Shown here: piece after piece, positions 27,132-35,262 of the stretch
Numbering within the stretch: position 1 is the first letter of the stretch
Layout: every line of letters starts with the position of its first letter
NCBI GenBank assembly: GCA_049116315.1
Contig: JAGDZD010000015.1
Coordinates: 336,217 to 400,216, forward strand
DNA from: Thalassobius sp049116315
GTDB taxonomy: Bacteria; Pseudomonadota; Alphaproteobacteria; Rhodobacterales; Rhodobacteraceae
Length of the DNA stretch: 64,000 bases
Direction of reading: 5' to 3'
Notes under the pieces: generated by a model
What the model saw: the letters and a program-made list of their open reading frames with translations, nothing else
The model's database searches: none
Told to the model about the DNA's origin: nothing
Position numbers and translations under genes: made by a program

Positions 27132-27175
27132 TTGGGGCGCTGCCCCAAACCCCGAGGTATTTTGCCAAGAAAAAG
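27132..27175 (+). repeat. Intergenic repeat: hairpin plus conserved tail (copy 1)
   Basis: A perfect 7-bp hairpin (TTGGGGC-GCT-GCCCCAA, 27132-27148) is followed by GAGGTATTTTGCCAAGAAAAAG. A second copy with the same plan but a different stem is at 61156-61204. I recognise this plan from many Rhodobacterales intergenic regions, usually just after a stop codon. Confidence 0.6.
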
Positions 27176-27196
27176 TGGCAGTGAAATGAGGTCGAC

Positions 27197-27646
27197 ATGA
27201 CGTTGAAAGTGTATTTGGCAGGTGAGATTCACACCGATTGGCGCGCAGAGGTTGCGGCGGGCTGTGCGGGGTTGGACGTTGTGTTCACGGCGCCGGTGAC
27301 CGATCACGCGGCCTCAGATGATTGCGGAGTTGCGATCATGGGGGCAGAAGACAGCAAGTTTTGGCATGATTCCAAAGGGGCAAAGCTGAACGCAATCCGA
27401 ACCCGCAAAGCGATCGGCGAGGCGGACATTGTGGTTGTGCGGTTTGGTGAGAAATACAAGCAATGGAATGCGGCTTTTGATGCGGGGCAGGCGGCTGCGC
27501 TGGGCAAGTCCGTCATTGTCATGCATCAGGCAGAACACCAGCATGCGCTGAAAGAGGTGGATGCTGCGGCCTTGGCGGTTGTGGAAAATGTCCAGCAAGT
27601 TGCGGATATTCTGCGCTATGTTCTTGATGGCGTTTTGCCTGCTTAA
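27197..27646 (+). CDS. YtoQ-family protein
   Basis: 149 residues matching the YtoQ family in length and motifs: MTLKVYLAGEIHTDWRAEV at the N terminus, ADIVVVRFGEKYKQWNAAFDAG in the middle and HALKEVDAAALAVVENVQQV near the end. The fold resembles nucleoside 2-deoxyribosyltransferases (Rossmann-like, early YLAG motif), but the biochemical role is not established. A strong terminator follows, so it is a single-gene unit. Confidence 0.9.
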   Translation: MTLKVYLAGEIHTDWRAEVAAGCAGLDVVFTAPVTDHAASDDCGVAIMGAEDSKFWHDSKGAKLNAIRTRKAIGEADIVVVRFGEKYKQWNAAFDAGQAAALGKSVIVMHQAEHQHALKEVDAAALAVVENVQQVADILRYVLDGVLPA

Positions 27647-27677
27647 GGGGCTGAATTTAGACTTTATGACTTGAGCG

Positions 27678-27715
27678 CGCCGCCCTTTGAAGAGAGGGGC
27701 GGCGTTTTGCGTTTT
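27678..27715 (+). terminator. Intrinsic terminator of the YtoQ gene
   Basis: CGCCGCCC (27678-27685) pairs perfectly with GGGCGGCG (27697-27704) and is followed by TTTTGCGTTTT. Confidence 0.85.
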
Positions 27716-27781
27716 CATGCTTTGAGTTTGGGAGAGGTGATGGGAGGCGTGCGGGTTTTTTGCAGAAGGGTGAGAAGCGCG

Positions 27782-27809
27782 TTGACTCTGGTGTGGTCCT
27801 CTATATAAG
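27782..27809 (+). promoter_or_regulatory. Promoter of rpsD
   Basis: TTGACT and TATAAG are separated by 16 bases, near the sigma-70 consensus. The predicted transcript has a leader of about 110 bases containing several hairpins (see the rpsD leader entry). Confidence 0.65.
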
Positions 27810-27830
27810 CGCGGCTTCATTGGTGTTGGT

Positions 27831-27902
27831 GGCCCCCGCAAGGGGATGCCTGTCAAGGGTTCGCCCAAGAGGACAACGCCCTTCATAGTCGCCCCTGTGG
27901 GC
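27831..27902 (+). promoter_or_regulatory. Structured leader of rpsD
   Basis: Three stems can form: GGCCCCC-GCAA-GGGG-AT-GCC (27831-27850) with a GNRA loop, AAGGG (27855-27859) with CCCTT (27879-27883), and GCCC-CTGT-GGGC (27891-27902). S4 represses ribosomal-protein mRNAs by binding structured leaders in other bacteria, so this may be an autogenous control element. That role is inferred. Confidence 0.45.
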
Positions 27903-27926
27903 GTCGCTCTAAGAAGGAGATCAGCC

Positions 27927-28547
27927 GTGACTAAACGTACGTCTGCCAAGTATAAAATTGACCGCCGCATGGGCGAAAACATTTGGGGCCGCCCCAAATC
28001 CCCTGTAAATCGTCGTGAATATGGCCCCGGCCAGCACGGTCAGCGCCGTAAAGGCAAGCTGTCTGATTTCGGTACACAGCTGCGCGCCAAGCAAAAGCTG
28101 AAAGGTTACTACGGTGATCTGACCGAGAAGCAGTTCCGTCGCATCTATGGCGAAGCTGAGCGTGTAAAAGGCGATACCGGTGAAAACCTGATCGGTCTGC
28201 TGGAGCGTCGTCTGGACGCCGTTGTTTACCGTGCCAAATTTGTTGCGACCGTATTTGCGGCGCGTCAGTTTGTGAACCACGGTCATGTTCTGGTGAACGG
28301 CAAGCGCGTCAACATCGCGTCTTACCGTGTCAAAGAGGGTGACGTTGTTGAGGTTCGTGAGAAGTCCAAGCAACTGGCCGTTCTTTTGGAAGCTGTTCAG
28401 CTGACAGAGCGCGATGTGCCTGACTATATCGACGCTGACCACTCCAAAATGACAGCGACATTGGTGCGCACGCCTTCTTTGGGCGATGTACCATACCCTG
28501 TTGTTATGGAACCAAATTTGGTTGTTGAATTCTACGCGAAAAACTAA
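27927..28547 (+). CDS. rpsD: 30S ribosomal protein S4
   Basis: 206 residues, the normal S4 length, from a GTG behind AAGGAG with seven-base spacing; the longer frame upstream is leader RNA. S4 binds 16S rRNA early in 30S assembly and also acts at the mRNA entry site. The N terminus lacks the zinc cysteines found in some S4 proteins. The S4 RNA-binding domain is clear (LERRLDAVVYRAKFVATVFAA near 95, then ARQFVNHGHVLVNGKRVNIAS). It stands alone rather than in the alpha operon, as is usual in alphaproteobacteria. Confidence 0.98.
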   Translation: MTKRTSAKYKIDRRMGENIWGRPKSPVNRREYGPGQHGQRRKGKLSDFGTQLRAKQKLKGYYGDLTEKQFRRIYGEAERVKGDTGENLIGLLERRLDAVVYRAKFVATVFAARQFVNHGHVLVNGKRVNIASYRVKEGDVVEVREKSKQLAVLLEAVQLTERDVPDYIDADHSKMTATLVRTPSLGDVPYPVVMEPNLVVEFYAKN

Positions 28548-28575
28548 GTTTTTCGCCGCACCACAGAATTTTGGA

Positions 28576-28610
28576 AAACCCGCCTGTTTCAGGCGGGTTT
28601 TTTGTTTTTT
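28576..28610 (+). terminator. Intrinsic terminator of rpsD
   Basis: An 11-bp perfect stem AAACCCGCCTG-TTT-CAGGCGGGTTT is followed by TTTGTTTTTT, one of the strongest terminators in the window. Confidence 0.92.
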
Positions 28611-28655
28611 GGGTGATTTGGGTGTTGCGACCTTTGGAAACAGCGTGGCGCAGAG

Positions 28656-28688
28656 AATGCACCATCGGCTGGGCCGCAATGGTGCATT
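28656..28688. repeat. Long hairpin of unknown role after rpsD
   Basis: AATGCACCAT (28656-28665) pairs perfectly with ATGGTGCATT (28679-28688), and the spacer extends the stem by CGGC-TGG-GCCG with a two-base bulge. It lies beyond the rpsD terminator, without a T-tract on either side, in a gap (28611-28793) that has no convincing gene. A smaller hairpin, AACGTC-TTT-GACGTT, is at 28761-28775. Confidence 0.5.
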
Positions 28689-28793
28689 ATCCGAAAATGC
28701 CGTTTGTGCTGGGCTGTGGGTCGGGATGCCAGTTGCACTATGAGAGCACCTTCTCCGCGCACAACGTCTTTGACGTTGGCTGAGAAATCCGTC

Positions 28794-29243
28794 TTACAGC
28801 GGTAACGGACGGCCTTCGGCAATGGCCTCCATCGCGAAGTAAGAGGAAACGCTGTCCAATTCGATGCCCTCGATCAGCCGTTGGTAAACGCGATCATAGC
28901 TGGCCATGTCCTGCGTTACGACCTTCAGTTGATAGTCGTAATCACCACTGATCCGGTGGAAATCGACCACTTCGGGGAGGGTTAAGACATGGCGTCGAAA
29001 TCCGGCGAGCCATTCGGCGGAATGATGTCGGGTGCGCAGCATCACAAAAACCACCAGATCCAACCCCATTTTTTGCCGATCAATACGGGCGGTTGATCCC
29101 TGCAGCACGCCTGTGTCCGTTAAGGTCTTGAGCCGCCGCCAGCATGCATTTTGAGACAGGCCGACGTGATCGGCCAGTTCGCGCTGCGACAGGCCACCAT
29201 CGCGTTGCAAGGCTTCTAAGAGCTGTTTGTCTAAATGATCCAT
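28794..29243 (-). CDS. Lrp/AsnC-family regulator
   Basis: 149 residues: N-terminal helix-turn-helix (LLEALQRDGGLSQRELADHV, then GLSQNACWRRLKTL) and a RAM domain (DLVVFVMLRTRHHSAEWLAG, then VVDFHRISGDYDYQLKVV), the pattern of Lrp close relatives. It is divergent from a class V aminotransferase-fold gene with 118 bases between the two starts, predicting that gene as its target. The effector would be an amino acid; which one is not visible. Confidence 0.93.
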   Translation of the reverse strand: MDHLDKQLLEALQRDGGLSQRELADHVGLSQNACWRRLKTLTDTGVLQGSTARIDRQKMGLDLVVFVMLRTRHHSAEWLAGFRRHVLTLPEVVDFHRISGDYDYQLKVVTQDMASYDRVYQRLIEGIELDSVSSYFAMEAIAEGRPLPL

Positions 29244-29361
29244 GAATGACCTGTATCATCGATCAATTGACACACAAAGGCAAAAAATTGGCAATAGAAA
29301 GGGGAAGTTTACCCAAAGAGATTGGATCATACTTCATGGGCGAGCAAACAGGAGACGCCAC

Positions 29362-30789
29362 ATGCCCTTTACCCAATTCCGCCAAGAACTGAACAACGCT
29401 TTGCAGGATGGGTCTTTGTGGACCAGCGTTCTGGGCGAGGGGCGGATGATTCCGGGGCTCTATGATGATGTGGCGCTGACCTATGCTGATTATGTCGCGT
29501 CGGGCCGGGCTTTGCGTCAGATCGAAGATTTTGTGGCAGAGCAGGTTTTGCCGTTTTACGCCAACAGCCACACTGAATCCTCCTACTGCGGCTCTTATAT
29601 CACCACGCTGCGCAACCAAGCCCGCAAGGAAATTGCGACATTGGTTGAGGCGGGGCCAGAAGATGCTGTGATTTTTGCCGGATCTGGCGCCACGGCGGGC
29701 ATCAACCGGTTGGTACGCCTGTTTGCAATCGACGAAGCGGAGGCCCCAGTTGTGATCATCGGGCCTTATGAGCACCATTCCAACATTTTGCCATGGCGCG
29801 AAACCAAGGCCAAAATCATCGAGATCCAAGAGGCCCCAACAGGCGGTCCAGATATGGATCAACTGCGGGCCGCATTGAATGACCATGCAGCGTCGGACTT
29901 GGTGATCGGTAGCTTTTCGGCAGCGTCGAACGTGACGGGTATCATCACGGACACTGACGCGGTTACGCGGGTGCTTAAGGCGCATGGTGCTTTGGCGGTG
30001 TGGGACTTTGCCGGTGGCGGCCCTTATTTGCCGATTTCTATGTCCAGCGGTGACACCAAGAAAGACGCAATTGTTGTCTCACCCCATAAATTTCCCGGCG
30101 GTCCGGGCGCTTCGGGCATTTTGGTTGTGAACGGACAGGCGGTGCGTTTGGATCGCCCCAGCTGGCCGGGCGGCGGCACCGTAACCTATGTGTCCCCATG
30201 GGAGCACGACTATGCCCAAAGCCTTGAAGCCAGAGAAGAGGCCGGAACCCCCAATATTATTGGCGATATCCGCGCAGCTTTGGCCTTTGTTGTGAAAGAT
30301 GTGATTGGCGACGCGCGGATCCAAGAGCGCGAGCATCGCTATAGCGCTCTGGCCGAGAAGGCCTGGGCGAACACCCCCGAAATCACCATCCTTGGCGGCG
30401 AAGTTGCCAACCGGTTGCCGATCTTTTCTTTGGTCATTCGCGATCAAAACGGCCAAGCGGTCAGCCCGCTGCTGATCACAATGATGCTAAGCGACATCTA
30501 TGGGGTGCAGGTGCGGGGCGGTTGTTCTTGTGCGGGGCCATATGGTCATCGTCTGTTGGAGATTGATGCGGAAAAGGCACATGAGATGCGCGCCGACATC
30601 GTCGCAGGCAACACCCGCGAAAAACCGGGTTGGGTGCGCCTGAACTTTAGCTACATGATGCAAGAAGACACGGCCAAGCGGATTGCCGCAGCCGTGGAAG
30701 AGCTGAGCCGGACGTGGCAAACTCACCTGCCGCACTACACAATTGATGCCAGAACGGGACAGCCGACACGGAACCTGCACGCTGCGTAA
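29362..30789 (+). CDS. Class V aminotransferase-fold PLP enzyme (cysteine-desulfurase-like)
   Basis: 475 residues from the ATG preceded by CAGGAGACG; an open 40-codon extension upstream covers the promoter. The PLP lysine is in VVSPHKFPGGPG (near 235), and the fold-type I features FAGSGATAGINRLV and VWDFAGGGPYLP precede it. The RGGCSCAGPYGHRLL stretch near 380 resembles the active-site cysteine loop of desulfurases (RxGxxCA), so sulfur transfer from cysteine or a related selenium or sulfinate substrate is plausible. An amino-acid-responsive regulator alongside suggests a catabolic role. The exact reaction is unknown. Confidence 0.85.
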   Translation: MPFTQFRQELNNALQDGSLWTSVLGEGRMIPGLYDDVALTYADYVASGRALRQIEDFVAEQVLPFYANSHTESSYCGSYITTLRNQARKEIATLVEAGPEDAVIFAGSGATAGINRLVRLFAIDEAEAPVVIIGPYEHHSNILPWRETKAKIIEIQEAPTGGPDMDQLRAALNDHAASDLVIGSFSAASNVTGIITDTDAVTRVLKAHGALAVWDFAGGGPYLPISMSSGDTKKDAIVVSPHKFPGGPGASGILVVNGQAVRLDRPSWPGGGTVTYVSPWEHDYAQSLEAREEAGTPNIIGDIRAALAFVVKDVIGDARIQEREHRYSALAEKAWANTPEITILGGEVANRLPIFSLVIRDQNGQAVSPLLITMMLSDIYGVQVRGGCSCAGPYGHRLLEIDAEKAHEMRADIVAGNTREKPGWVRLNFSYMMQEDTAKRIAAAVEELSRTWQTHLPHYTIDARTGQPTRNLHAA

Positions 30790-30849
30790 CGATGGTGCTT
30801 TTCCTTAGTCATTAGGGGCGTTATTGAGAGGCGGATAAGGAGCCTTACA

Positions 30850-31935
30850 ATGACCAAGATTGCGCCTCAGCCCGGTATCATGGAGATCGCCCCCTACGTG
30901 GGTGGTGCGAGCCATGTCGAGGGCGTTGCAAATGTCGTGAAGCTCAGCTCGAACGAGAATCCGTTTGGGCCAAGTCCGGATGTGGCCGAGGCCGTGCGCC
31001 GCGCCATGTTTGAACTGCATCGATACCCCGGTGTTGATCACGCGGCTTTGCGCACAGCAATTTCAGACATCCACGGTGTGGTGGCTGAAAATGTGATCTG
31101 TGGTGTTGGCTCTGACGAAGTGCTGCAATTCATTGCGCAGTGCTTTTCGGGACCGGGTGATGAGGTGATCTATACCGAGCACGGGTTTTCGATGTATCCC
31201 ATTTTGGCCCACGCGGCGGGGGCGACCCCTGTCAAAGTGGATGAAACCAATCGTGTGGTGGACGTCGACAAAATCCTTGCAGCTTGCACAGAGCGCACGC
31301 GTATTGTCTTTATTGCCAACCCCGGCAATCCAACCGGCACGATGATCGATCTGGATGAGTGCGCGCGCTTGGCCGACAACCTGCCCGAGGGTGCGTTGCT
31401 GGTGTTGGATGGGGCCTACGCTGAATTTGTTGGTGAATACGATGGCGGTGCTGCGCTGGTGGAAAGCCGCGACAACGTTGTGATGACCCGCACCTTTTCC
31501 AAGATCTATGGGTTGGGTGGTCTGCGGATTGGTTGGGGCTATGCACCCCATGCGTTGATCGACGTTATGAATCGCATCCGCCAGCCCTTCAACCTGTCCA
31601 CGGTTCAGCTGTCTGCTGCCGAAGCTGCGGTGCGCGACACGGCCTATACTGAAAAATGCCGACTGGACAACGAACGCCTGCGCAAGATGATGGTCGAACA
31701 ACTGGCCGTACACGGCGTTGAGGCAGACCTGTCGCAGACAAACTTTATTCTGGCCCGCTTTAACAGTCAGGCCGAAGCTGAAGGCTGTGACGACTATCTT
31801 AAATCGCTTGGGTTTATCGTGCGTCGTGTCGCCGGCTATGGTCTGCCACATTGCCTGCGGATCACCGTCGGTGATGAACCTGCGTGCCGCAGTGTGACCC
31901 ATGCTATTGGTAAGTTCAAAGGTGGCGATACATGA
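30850..31935 (+). CDS. hisC: Histidinol-phosphate aminotransferase
   Basis: 361 residues. Family features: LSSNENPFGPSPDVAEAV at residue 34, FIANPGNPTGTMID near 155, and the PLP lysine in MTRTFSKIYGLGGLRIGWGYA near 220. Converts imidazole acetol phosphate to histidinol phosphate, and many members also transaminate aromatic keto acids. It overlaps the arogenate/prephenate dehydrogenase gene by four bases; the pairing suggests it also works in tyrosine or phenylalanine synthesis. AAGGAGCC precedes the ATG. Confidence 0.95.
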   Translation: MTKIAPQPGIMEIAPYVGGASHVEGVANVVKLSSNENPFGPSPDVAEAVRRAMFELHRYPGVDHAALRTAISDIHGVVAENVICGVGSDEVLQFIAQCFSGPGDEVIYTEHGFSMYPILAHAAGATPVKVDETNRVVDVDKILAACTERTRIVFIANPGNPTGTMIDLDECARLADNLPEGALLVLDGAYAEFVGEYDGGAALVESRDNVVMTRTFSKIYGLGGLRIGWGYAPHALIDVMNRIRQPFNLSTVQLSAAEAAVRDTAYTEKCRLDNERLRKMMVEQLAVHGVEADLSQTNFILARFNSQAEAEGCDDYLKSLGFIVRRVAGYGLPHCLRITVGDEPACRSVTHAIGKFKGGDT

Positions 31936-32849
31936 GCCGCCCGTTTGAAAAGGTTGCTCTGATTGGATTGGGGCTGATCGCGAGCTCGATGTTTTGGGCG
32001 ATCAAGCGCCGCGACGTGGCAAGCTGTGTGTCGGGCTATGCTCGGTCTCAGGAAACCCGTGACACGGCGCGCCGGATTGGCCTGTGCGACGAAGTTTGCG
32101 ATAGCCTGAGTGACGTTGTGAAAGACGCTGATCTGGTGGTGCTATGCGTCCCGGTTGGCGCGATGGGCGCGGTTGCGGCGGAAATTGCACCGCACCTAAA
32201 ACCCGGAGCAATCGTCAGTGATGTTGGATCGGTCAAGCGCTCGGTGATCGATGCGGTGCGCCCGCATATTCCCGAAGGTGTGCATTTTGTTGGCACGCAC
32301 CCGATGGCAGGGACCGAACATTCGGGTCCGGAATCTGGCTTTGATACGCTATTTGACAATCGCTGGTGTCTGGTGGTCCCGGATGGCGCCCCCGAAGAGG
32401 CAACAGCGCGCATCGAGACTTTTTGGGAAAGCCTTGGGGCCAACTGCGAACGTTTGGACGTTGAGCACCATGATATGGTCTGCGCCGTCGTGAGCCACAT
32501 TCCGCACCTTATTGCCTATACGATGGTGGGGGTTGCGGATGATCTGCGCCGGGTCTCGGATCAAGAGGTCATCAAGTATTCTGCAGCTGGATTTCGCGAC
32601 TTTACCCGTATCGCTGCCAGTGACCCGACCATGTGGCGGGATGTGTTTATGACCAACAAAGATGCCACGCTTGAGGTGTTGGGGCGCTTTACCGAAGAGC
32701 TGTTTGCTTTGCAGCGGTCCATTCGTACCGGCGACGGGGAACAGTTACACGACTATTTTACCCGCACACGCGCTATTCGCCGTGGTATCATCGAGGCGGG
32801 GCAAGACACCGAAGCCCCTGATTTTGGACGGACGAAGGCGCATTCATGA
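31932..32849 (+). CDS. tyrC: Prephenate/arogenate dehydrogenase
   Basis: 305 residues. The NAD(P) motif is ALIGLGLIASSMFWAIKRR (residues 9-27), followed by VVLCVPVGAMGAVAAEI, SDVGSVKRSVIDAV and the substrate segment GTHPMAGTEHSGPESGFDTLFD. The monofunctional form (no chorismate mutase domain) oxidises prephenate or arogenate for tyrosine synthesis. The GLIASS version of the first motif is slightly unusual in lacking the third glycine. The gene overlaps both neighbours by four bases, placing it in a hisC-tyrC-extensin operon. Confidence 0.94.
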   Translation: MSRPFEKVALIGLGLIASSMFWAIKRRDVASCVSGYARSQETRDTARRIGLCDEVCDSLSDVVKDADLVVLCVPVGAMGAVAAEIAPHLKPGAIVSDVGSVKRSVIDAVRPHIPEGVHFVGTHPMAGTEHSGPESGFDTLFDNRWCLVVPDGAPEEATARIETFWESLGANCERLDVEHHDMVCAVVSHIPHLIAYTMVGVADDLRRVSDQEVIKYSAAGFRDFTRIAASDPTMWRDVFMTNKDATLEVLGRFTEELFALQRSIRTGDGEQLHDYFTRTRAIRRGIIEAGQDTEAPDFGRTKAHS

Positions 32850-33613
32850 TGCGAAAGCTCGGGCTTCTCGGGTTACTTTTTTGGGCCAGTGCTGTGCAGG
32901 CGGAACCGCCCGGGCAGACTTTGCGCCCGGTTGCGCGCCCAACGACGAGTGTCGATGTGGCACAAAGCATTATCACACAGATCACACCTCAGCTTTTGTC
33001 CAATCAGGCTGGACGCACGACATTGCGCCCTGTGGCACGTCCCGCAAGCGTGGTGAATGCGGCGCGCACCAGTCGCCGGCTGCGGCGCAAAGGTGCGGTG
33101 TGCAATGATTTGGACCTGCAAGGCGAGGTGGTGGGGCGGGTGCCGGGCAAGCTGAACGGTTGCGGCGTCAGCGACGCTATTCGGTTGCGCTCTGTCTCGG
33201 GGGTGACCCTAAGCCATCCCGCCATGTTGGATTGCACCACTGCCAAAGCGCTCAAGCAATGGGTCGACAAGGGGCTGAAACCCTCGATAGGCCGCTATGG
33301 TGGCGGGCCAAGTTCGATGCGGGTGATGGCAAGCTATTCCTGTCGCACGCGCAACAGCAAACCGGGCGCAAAGATTTCGGAACATGGACGCGGCAGAGCG
33401 ATCGATATCGGCGGGGTCACGTTGAAAAACGGCGAAACAATCTCGGTTCTGTCAAACTGGAATGACCGCAAAAAGGGCAAGATCCTGCGCAAAATGCACT
33501 CTGCGGCCTGTGGGCCGTTTGGCACGGTTTTGGGGCCCGAAAGCGACCGACACCACAAAGATCACTTCCACTTTGATACAGCGCGTTATCGGTCTGGCCC
33601 GTATTGCCGCTGA
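32846..33613 (+). CDS. Extensin-like C-terminal domain protein, secreted
   Basis: 255 residues with a signal peptide (MMRKLGLLGLLFWASAVQA). A proline- and arginine-rich linker carries LRPVARP twice (near 26 and 60). The extensin-like C domain follows (from about 85): four or more cysteines, MRVMASYSCRTRN, KISEHGRGRAIDIGGVTLKNG and HHKDHFHFDTARY, which keeps the zinc-ligand pattern of the D,D-/L,D-peptidase-related VanY/extensin fold. It probably acts on or near peptidoglycan. The stop abuts the convergent DUF2125 stop as TGATCA with no spacing. Confidence 0.9.
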   Translation: MMRKLGLLGLLFWASAVQAEPPGQTLRPVARPTTSVDVAQSIITQITPQLLSNQAGRTTLRPVARPASVVNAARTSRRLRRKGAVCNDLDLQGEVVGRVPGKLNGCGVSDAIRLRSVSGVTLSHPAMLDCTTAKALKQWVDKGLKPSIGRYGGGPSSMRVMASYSCRTRNSKPGAKISEHGRGRAIDIGGVTLKNGETISVLSNWNDRKKGKILRKMHSAACGPFGTVLGPESDRHHKDHFHFDTARYRSGPYCR

Positions 33614-34615
33614 TCAGCGCAGCTGAAAGACAGGGGCGTGCGCAATCGGGAAGGGACCAAAGAAAACCCGGCCTTCGCGCAGCTCTAGCGGTAGATCCAG
33701 CGTTTCAGAATTCCCAGACGCGCCCGCAAGCATTGTCAGCCCATTTTCCACCTGCTGCGCCAAACCTTCGGGCAACGCCCCAAGCGTGACGGCCAGTTTA
33801 AGAATATCACGCCAGTTGCGCGCTTTGATGGTGATGGTGCCATTGGCCAAACCGTTGGCATCGATTTTCAGCTGACCTGCAGCGGCCAATTGCAGCTCTC
33901 CCCATGAGGCGTCGATCAGATTCAGCGTCAGCTCTGTGGGTTGGGGGCGTTCCTGCTCCAAGGCGAACCGGTCCCAAGGAGCATCAAACGCCAAGGTCAC
34001 GTCGGCTTTCAACGATGACAAGGTCTGTGGCAGATCCAAACTTTCTGCAATCAACGAACGCAGCGCTTTTGAGGGGGCAAATTCATCTGCGGATAGGGCG
34101 ACCTGATATTGATGCGCATCACCGGGCAATCTGCGCAGGGCAAACTGTAGCGAAGACATCTGGGTTGCGTCCCCGCCGCGCGGTGCGATGCGCAACGCGT
34201 CCGCCTGCAAGTTGACCCGATCCAGCGCCAAAGACAGCGCAGGATCAACCACCAAGCTGGCCTGCATTTTTGAACTGAGGATATCAAATTTCTGATTTGG
34301 CGTGGCCAGAAGTTGTTCGTTCGGCCAGACCGCGATCACGTGGTGAGGCTTATAACTCAGCGCCAGAACTTGAAAAAAGGAGGCTTCCCAAGCCCAGCCT
34401 GTGCGCGGATCCGCTAAGGCGACATCGGTGAGCGTGGTGTCAAAGCGGCTGGCAAAGCCTTTGACGGACAGAGCGCTGTATTCTGCGGCCCAACCTTCGG
34501 CGCGGCGGGCTTCAAACCACTGGGCAAAACCTGACTTCACACCCTGAGAGCCAATGGTCCAATAGCCGGCCCAAATCCCGGATGCGATGAGGATCACAAT
34601 TAGTAGGCGTTTCAT
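33614..34615 (-). CDS. DUF2125 family protein
   Basis: 333 residues starting with a signal-anchor (MKRLLIVILIASGIWAGYWTIG). The body has the DUF2125 pattern: WFEARRAEGWAAEYSALSVKGFASRFDTT near 33, then long beta-rich stretches and LDLPLELREGRVFFGPFPIA at the C terminus. These proteins are predicted periplasmic beta structures in alphaproteobacteria, with unknown function; some similarity in plan to AsmA-like lipid-transfer proteins is only a guess. Divergent from the ChaC-like gene. Confidence 0.88.
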   Translation of the reverse strand: MKRLLIVILIASGIWAGYWTIGSQGVKSGFAQWFEARRAEGWAAEYSALSVKGFASRFDTTLTDVALADPRTGWAWEASFFQVLALSYKPHHVIAVWPNEQLLATPNQKFDILSSKMQASLVVDPALSLALDRVNLQADALRIAPRGGDATQMSSLQFALRRLPGDAHQYQVALSADEFAPSKALRSLIAESLDLPQTLSSLKADVTLAFDAPWDRFALEQERPQPTELTLNLIDASWGELQLAAAGQLKIDANGLANGTITIKARNWRDILKLAVTLGALPEGLAQQVENGLTMLAGASGNSETLDLPLELREGRVFFGPFPIAHAPVFQLR

Positions 34616-34682
34616 CTGTCTGGGCCCTTTTCAGTCTGCTCAGGGTGGTGTTTACAGGGAGCAGAGATAAAGGACCAGATGC

Positions 34683-35213
34683 ATGACTATGTGGGTTTTT
34701 GGATACGGATCGTTGTTGTGGAACCCCGGGTTTGACCCGGTGGAATCTTCGTTGGCCAGCCTGCCCGAATATCACCGCAGCTTTTGCATGCGCTCGATCC
34801 ACCATCGCGGGACGGATGAAAAGCCCGGTCTGGTGTTGGCCTTGGATGAGCAAGCGCAAGCGCGGTGTCATGGTTTGGCCCTTCGGGTTGACCCCTCTCA
34901 AGAAAAAGAGGTTCTGGCCTATCTGCGAGATCGCGAATTGGTCAGCTCTGCCTATCTTGAGAAGGTTCTTCAAGTTGAGCTGGCAGATGGGCGCAAGGTC
35001 GACGCTGTGACCTATGTGATTGATGCGGATCATGATCAGTATTGCGGGGGTTTGGACCTCGAAGAGCAGGCGCAAATCATCTCTGTTGCGGTGGGCGGGC
35101 GTGGCCCCAATACCGAATATCTTTATAACACTGCCGCCCATTTGACCGAACTGGGCATTCAGGACACAGAAATGGATTGGCTCTCTGCTCGGGTGCGCAT
35201 GCTAAGTGCATAA
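34683..35213 (+). CDS. Gamma-glutamylcyclotransferase (ChaC family)
   Basis: 176 residues. The N-terminal substrate-binding loop reads VFGYGSLLWNPGF, and the catalytic glutamate lies in a LRDRELVSSAYLEKVLQVEL segment near 90 (typically within a YLxxRE motif; here YLRDRE). ChaC enzymes cut glutathione to 5-oxoproline and Cys-Gly in the cytosol. A second ATG two codons in is also possible. No close functional partner adjoins it. Confidence 0.92.
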   Translation: MTMWVFGYGSLLWNPGFDPVESSLASLPEYHRSFCMRSIHHRGTDEKPGLVLALDEQAQARCHGLALRVDPSQEKEVLAYLRDRELVSSAYLEKVLQVELADGRKVDAVTYVIDADHDQYCGGLDLEEQAQIISVAVGGRGPNTEYLYNTAAHLTELGIQDTEMDWLSARVRMLSA

Positions 35214-35262
35214 GTCCTTGGCTTGATGCGCAGATCAGCCTAAAGTCGCGTCAACCAAAACA

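Noticed and set aside
28589..28822. Small frames in the gap after rpsD, on both strands
   Set aside because: They cross the rpsD terminator or the large hairpin and lack ribosome sites and recognisable sequence.
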